Shown here one piece after another: positions 59,975-64,000 of a stretch of DNA of 64,000 nt. The first letter of the stretch is position 1. Every line of letters starts with the position of its first letter. Under the pieces are notes generated by a model. The model was not told the DNA's origin. It did not search any database and was given only the letters and a program-made list of their open reading frames with translations. The position numbers and the translations under genes are program-made. Source of the stretch: Actinomadura rayongensis (lineage in GTDB: Bacteria; Actinomycetota; Actinomycetes; Streptosporangiales; Streptosporangiaceae); contig NZ_WUTW01000001.1 in assembly GCF_009831215.1 (NCBI RefSeq), positions 1,101,192-1,165,191 of the forward strand. The letters run 5' to 3'.

Positions 59975-62247
59975 TGACCGTTTCCCCCGACTCGGCCCGC
60001 GCAGCCCTCGCGGCGGCGCGGGCCGAGCGCTGCGCGGAGCTGGACGGCTGGCTCGCGGGCCTGCTGGCCGCCGGGGACGGCGTCGTGCCCGAGGGCGTCG
60101 CGCTCGTCGCCGTCGGCAGCCTCGGCCGCCGCGAGCTGACCCCCGGCGGGGACCTGGACCTCGTGCTCGTCCACCGGGGCCGGTCCGACGTCGCCGCCCT
60201 CGCCGACCGGCTCTGGTACCCGATCTGGGACGCCGGGCTCCGCCTCGACCACTCCGTCCGGACGGTCGCCGAGGCCCGCAAGGTCGCCCGCGCGGACATG
60301 AAGGCCGCGCTCGGGCTGCTGTCGGCCCGCCGCATCGCGGGCGAGCACGCGCTCGTGGACGAACTGCGCGCCGCCGTCCTCGCCGACTGGCGCTCCGACG
60401 CCCGCTCCCGCCTCGCCGAGCTGGGCGAGATGTGCCGGGAGCGTTGGGAGTCGCAGGGCGAACTGGCCTTCCTGCTCGAACCCGACCTGAAAGAGGCGCA
60501 CGGGGGGCTGCGCGACGTCAACGTCATGCAGGCCGTCGGGGCGTCCTGGGTCGCCTCGGCGCCGGACGAGCGCGTCCGCGCCGCCCACGACCTGCTGCTG
60601 GACGTCCGGCACGCCCTGCACGACCAGACCGGGCGCTCCGCCGACCGGCTCGTGCTGCAGGAGCAGAACCCGGTCGCCGCCGCGCTCGGGCTCGGCGACG
60701 CCGACCGGCTGCTGCGCGCCACCGCCGAGGCCGCCCGGACGGTCGTCCACGCCTCCGACCACCTCTGGCACCACGTCGACCGGTTCCTCGCGGCGCGCCG
60801 CCGCGGCAGGCTCCGCCGTCCCGCCGAGCGCCGCCCGGTCGCCGACGGCGCCGTCGAGCAGGACGGCGAGGTCGTCCTCGCGCGCGGCGCCGACCTCGCC
60901 GACCCCGCGCTCGTGCTGCGCGTCGCCGCCGGCGCGGCCCACGCCGGGCTGCCGCTCGCGCCCGCCACCGTGGACCGGCTCGCCGAGCACGCCGTCCTGC
61001 CCGCGGCGCCCTGGCCCGCGTCCGCCCGCGACGCCCTCGTCGCGCTGCTCGGCGCCGGGCCCGCCGCGATCCCCGTCTGGGAGGACCTGGACCAGGCCGG
61101 GCTCATCGTGCGGCTGCTGCCGGTGTGGGAGCGCGTCCGCAACCGTCCGCAGCGCAACCCGTTCCACCGCTACACCGTCGACCGCCATCTGGTCGAGGCC
61201 GCCGCCGGGGCCGCCGCGCTGACCCGCGAGGTCGCCCGGCCCGACCTGCTGCTCGTCGGCGGGCTCCTGCACGACATCGGCAAGGGCTCGCCCGGCGACC
61301 ACTCGGTGACCGGCGCGGCGCTGGCCCGCGACATCGCCGCCGACCTCGGCTTCGACGCCGGGGACGTCGCCGTGCTGGAGGCCGCCGTCCGGTACCACCT
61401 GCTGCTGCCCGACACCGCGACGCGCCGCGACATCGACGACCCGGCCACGATCGAGACCGTGCTGACCGCCGTCGCCGCCGTCCCGGGGCGCGAGGCCGAG
61501 CTGCTGGACCTGCTCGCCGCGCTCTCCGTCGCCGACGCCAAGGCCACCGGGCCGTCGGCGTGGAACGCGTGGAAGGCCGGGCAGATCGCCGAGCTGACCC
61601 GCCGCGTCCGCGCCGCCCTGTCCGGCGACGCCCTGCCGCCGCCGCCCGCCCCCCGGCTCGCGCTCGTCCGGCACGACGGGGCCGCCGTCCGGATCGCGGG
61701 GTCGGAGATCACCATCGCGGCGCCGGACCGTCCGGGGCTGCTCTGGCGCGTCGCGGGCGTGCTGGCGCTGCACCGGCTCGTCGTCCGCAGCGCCCGCATC
61801 ACCTCCGTGGCCGACCACGGGACCGCTGTGCTGGAGTTCACCGCGCTGCCCGAGTTCGGGACGCCGCCCGAGCCCGCCGCGCTGGAGGCCGATCTGCGCC
61901 GCCTGCTCGCCGACCGGCTGGACGTCGCCGAACGGCTCGAACGCCGCGCCCGGTCCGTCCGGGTCCGTCCCGGAGTGCCCGTCGCGCCGCCGCGCGTCAC
62001 GGTCGTGGAGGACGCCTCGGCCGTCGCCACCGTGATCGAGGTCCGCGCCCACGACCGTCCCGGCCTGCTCTGGCGGGTCGGGCAGGCCATCGGCGCGTGC
62101 GGGCTCCAGGTCCGCGCGGCGCGCGTCGACACGCTCGGCGCCGAGGCCGTGGACGTCTTCTACGTCGTGGACGCCGACGGCAAACCGCCCGCCGACCCGG
62201 CCGTGCTCTCCGACGTCCGGCAACGCGTCCTCGCCGCGCTGCGCTGA
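59974..62247 (+). CDS. glnD: PII nucleotidyltransferase GlnD
   Basis: GlnD modifies and demodifies PII. In actinomycetes the modification is adenylylation of Y51. The 757-residue protein has the nucleotidyltransferase motif VGSLGRRELTPGGDLDLVLV near 47, with the DxD metal site, an HD phosphohydrolase region (LLVGGLLHDIGKGSPGDHS near 424) and two C-terminal ACT domains (about 568-640 and 685-757). It is shorter than the roughly 890-residue E. coli enzyme, as is usual in this phylum. The start GTG shares one base with the glnB stop (TAGTG). Confidence 0.94.
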
Positions 62248-62336
62248 CCCGGCGATCTTCGACCGGGCGACCGGCGCGCGCGACCCGATAGTCTGAAGGG
62301 CGATCCCAGAAGCTTTCCAAGGACGGGTCCAGACAC

Positions 62337-63878
62337 GTGTTCGAGACGCTCTCCGACCGGTTGACGACGGTCTTCTCGTCGCTGCGCAGCAAGGGCCGGC
62401 TCTCCGAGGCCGACATCAACGCGACGGCCCGCGAGATCCGTGTCGCGCTGCTCGAGGCCGACGTGGCGCTGCCCGTCGTCAAGGACTTCATCGCCCGGAT
62501 CAGGGAGCGGGCGGCGGGGGCCGAGGTCTCGCAGGCGCTCAACCCGGCGCAGCAGGTCGTCAAGATCGTCAACGAGGAACTGATCACCGTCCTCGGCGGC
62601 GAGACCCGCGAGATCCGCTTCGCCAAGAACCCGCCGACCGTGATCATGCTCGCGGGCCTCCAGGGCGCGGGCAAGACGACCCTCGCCGGCAAGCTCGCCC
62701 GCTGGCTCAAGGCCGCCGACCACACGCCGCTGCTCGTCGCCGCCGACCTCCAGCGGCCGAACGCCGTCCAGCAGCTCCAGGTCGTCGGTGAGCGCGCCGG
62801 GGTGCCGGTGTTCGCGCCCGAGCCCGGCAGCGGCGTCGGCGACCCGGTGGACGTGGCGCGCCGCTCGATCGAGCACGCCAACCGCGCCCTGCACGACGTC
62901 GTCGTCATCGACACCGCGGGCCGCCTCGGCATCGACGCCGAGATGATGCAGCAGGCCGTCGACATCCGCGACGCCGTCAGCCCCGACGAGGTGCTGTTCG
63001 TCGTGGACGCGATGGTCGGCCAGGACGCCGTCAACACCGCCCAGGCGTTCATGGACGGCGTCGGCTTCGACGGCGTCGTGCTCACCAAGCTCGACGGCGA
63101 CGCCCGCGGCGGCGCCGCGCTGTCGGTCCGGCACATCACCGGCCGCCCGATCATGTTCGCGTCCACCGGCGAGAAGCTGGAGGACTTCAGCGTCTTCCAC
63201 CCCGACCGCATGGCCGGGCGCATCCTCGACATGGGCGACGTCCTCACCCTGATCGAGCAGGCCGAGCAGGCGTTCGACGCCGAGCAGGCGCAGCGGATGT
63301 CCACGAAGTTCGTCTCGGGTGAGGACTTCACCCTGGAGGACTTCCTCGAGCAGATGATGATGATCCGCAAGCTCGGGCCGATCGGGAACCTGCTCGGGAT
63401 GATGCCCGGCATGGGCCAGGTCCGGGACCAGATCAGCCAGATCGACGACAAGGACCTCGACCGCGTCGCCGCGATCATCCGCTCGATGACGCCGGAGGAG
63501 CGGAGCAACCCCAAGATCATCAACGGGTCGCGGCGGGCGCGCATCGCGCGCGGCTCGGGCGTCGGCGTCGGCGAGGTCAGCAGCCTCGTGACCCGGTTCT
63601 TCGACGCGCAGAAGATGGTCCGGCAGATGGCGGGCGGCATGGGCCTGCCCGGTACACCCGGCCGCCGCAAGGCCAAGCAGGCCGCCAAGGCGGCCAAGAA
63701 GAAGGGCAAGCAGCGCAGCGGTGACCCGCGCAAGCGCGCCGCCGGACGCGCCGAGACGCCCGCCGGGGCGCCCGACGGCGTCCCCCCGGGCCTGCCGCCC
63801 GGCCTCGGCGGCGGTCAGCTCCCGCCCGGCTTCCAGATGCCCGATCTCGGCAAGCTGCAGGGCCGCAAGAAGAAGTGA
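62337..63878 (+). CDS. ffh: Signal recognition particle protein Ffh
   Basis: Ffh binds signal sequences and 4.5S RNA and targets nascent membrane proteins. The 513-residue protein has the N domain (about 1-95), the GTPase G domain (GLQGAGKTTLAGKLARW near 107, DTAGRLGIDAEMM, LTKLDGDARGG) and a Met-rich M domain (EQMMMIRKLGPIGNLLGMMP near 340 onward). The C-terminal tail is Lys/Pro/Gly-rich. The start is GTG; TAGTCT (62288-62293) upstream may be a -10 box. rpsP probably follows outside the window. Confidence 0.96.
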   Translation: MFETLSDRLTTVFSSLRSKGRLSEADINATAREIRVALLEADVALPVVKDFIARIRERAAGAEVSQALNPAQQVVKIVNEELITVLGGETREIRFAKNPPTVIMLAGLQGAGKTTLAGKLARWLKAADHTPLLVAADLQRPNAVQQLQVVGERAGVPVFAPEPGSGVGDPVDVARRSIEHANRALHDVVVIDTAGRLGIDAEMMQQAVDIRDAVSPDEVLFVVDAMVGQDAVNTAQAFMDGVGFDGVVLTKLDGDARGGAALSVRHITGRPIMFASTGEKLEDFSVFHPDRMAGRILDMGDVLTLIEQAEQAFDAEQAQRMSTKFVSGEDFTLEDFLEQMMMIRKLGPIGNLLGMMPGMGQVRDQISQIDDKDLDRVAAIIRSMTPEERSNPKIINGSRRARIARGSGVGVGEVSSLVTRFFDAQKMVRQMAGGMGLPGTPGRRKAKQAAKAAKKKGKQRSGDPRKRAAGRAETPAGAPDGVPPGLPPGLGGGQLPPGFQMPDLGKLQGRKKK

Positions 63879-63885
63879 CGGCCGG

Positions 63886-63921
63886 GGCGTCCGCTTTGTT
63901 GTGACTTGCGAGGCGGACGCC
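63886..63921 (+). terminator. Hairpin after ffh
   Basis: GGCGTCCGC (63886-63894) pairs perfectly with 63913-63921 around an 18-nt loop. The stem is strong but the loop is long and there is no T run, so termination is only likely. Confidence 0.55.
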
Positions 63922-63950
63922 ACGCCCGGGGCGTCGCCGGGCCCGTGTGA

Positions 63951-63981
63951 TTGCGTCACCGCTCGGATCGTCTGGCAGAAT
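63951..63981 (+). promoter_or_regulatory. Possible promoter of the next gene
   Basis: TTGCGT (63951-63956) and CAGAAT (63976-63981) are 19 bp apart. They would drive the gene beyond the window, which by synteny should be rpsP. Confidence 0.35.
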
Positions 63982-64000
63982 GTGACACTGGAAATCCCGG

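Overview
The window is chromosomal DNA of a very GC-rich actinomycete. Most protein genes use G/C-ending codons and start at ATG, GTG or occasionally TTG. NdgR-type regulation of leuCD, a CofC-type F420 gene, DUF3515, DUF3140 and PucR-type proteins, and the order rpmB-recG-rsmD-coaD-rpmF-rnc-mutM-smc-ftsY-amtB-glnB-glnD-ffh all fit Actinobacteria. A relative of Actinomadura or another Streptosporangiales member is my best guess, but that is inference. No stretch longer than 300 bases lacks a gene or RNA. There is no CRISPR array, no insertion sequence and no prophage.

Layout. Bases 1-13000 hold two blocks of branched-chain amino acid genes: leuB (cut by the window edge), ilvE and cimA, then the divergent ndgR / leuC-leuD pair. 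cimA has its own leader peptide with three consecutive Ile codons and an attenuator. Between the two blocks lie a MhuD-like haem-degrading enzyme, a membrane-anchored CBM2-like protein, a FAH-family hydrolase, tRNA-Gln, two identical tRNA-Glu genes and a lower-GC Nudix / SAM-hydrolase pair. Bases 13100-18900 carry hup, a cold-shock-like protein, cofC, plsC-gpsA, ddl, a short formamidase-like protein and an SMR exporter. Bases 19000-34000 are an accessory metabolic region: a di-iron protein with its ferredoxin-type reductase, two atypical tRNA genes, a molybdopterin oxidoreductase with a divergent PucR regulator, a 965-residue FAD/Fe-S dehydrogenase coupled to an enolase-superfamily enzyme, a ThDP enzyme, an SDR and a zinc alcohol dehydrogenase. 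Bases 34000-39600 hold a lipase, small conserved proteins, thiL, a second CBM2-like membrane protein, thiD and a zinc-type rpmB.

Bases 39700-64000 are mainly core genes: a FakA-like kinase, recG, rsmD, a class B PBP, coaD, DUF177-rpmF, rnc, mutM, acyP, smc, ftsY, the nitrogen operon amtB-glnB-glnD (GlnR-like boxes upstream) and ffh. The outstanding object is in recG. A 341-residue intein interrupts the Walker A motif between Lys and Thr. It begins with Ala instead of Cys/Ser and has the Trp/Cys/Thr set expected of a class 3 intein, plus a LAGLIDADG homing endonuclease. Removing it leaves a normal 729-residue RecG. Strand composition of the two exteins flips sharply across the insertion.

Regulation visible in the DNA includes two probable leader-peptide systems (upstream of cimA and of a HEAT-repeat gene), several probable leaderless transcripts, a perfect 8-bp inverted repeat ahead of the di-iron operon, and many GC-rich terminator hairpins.
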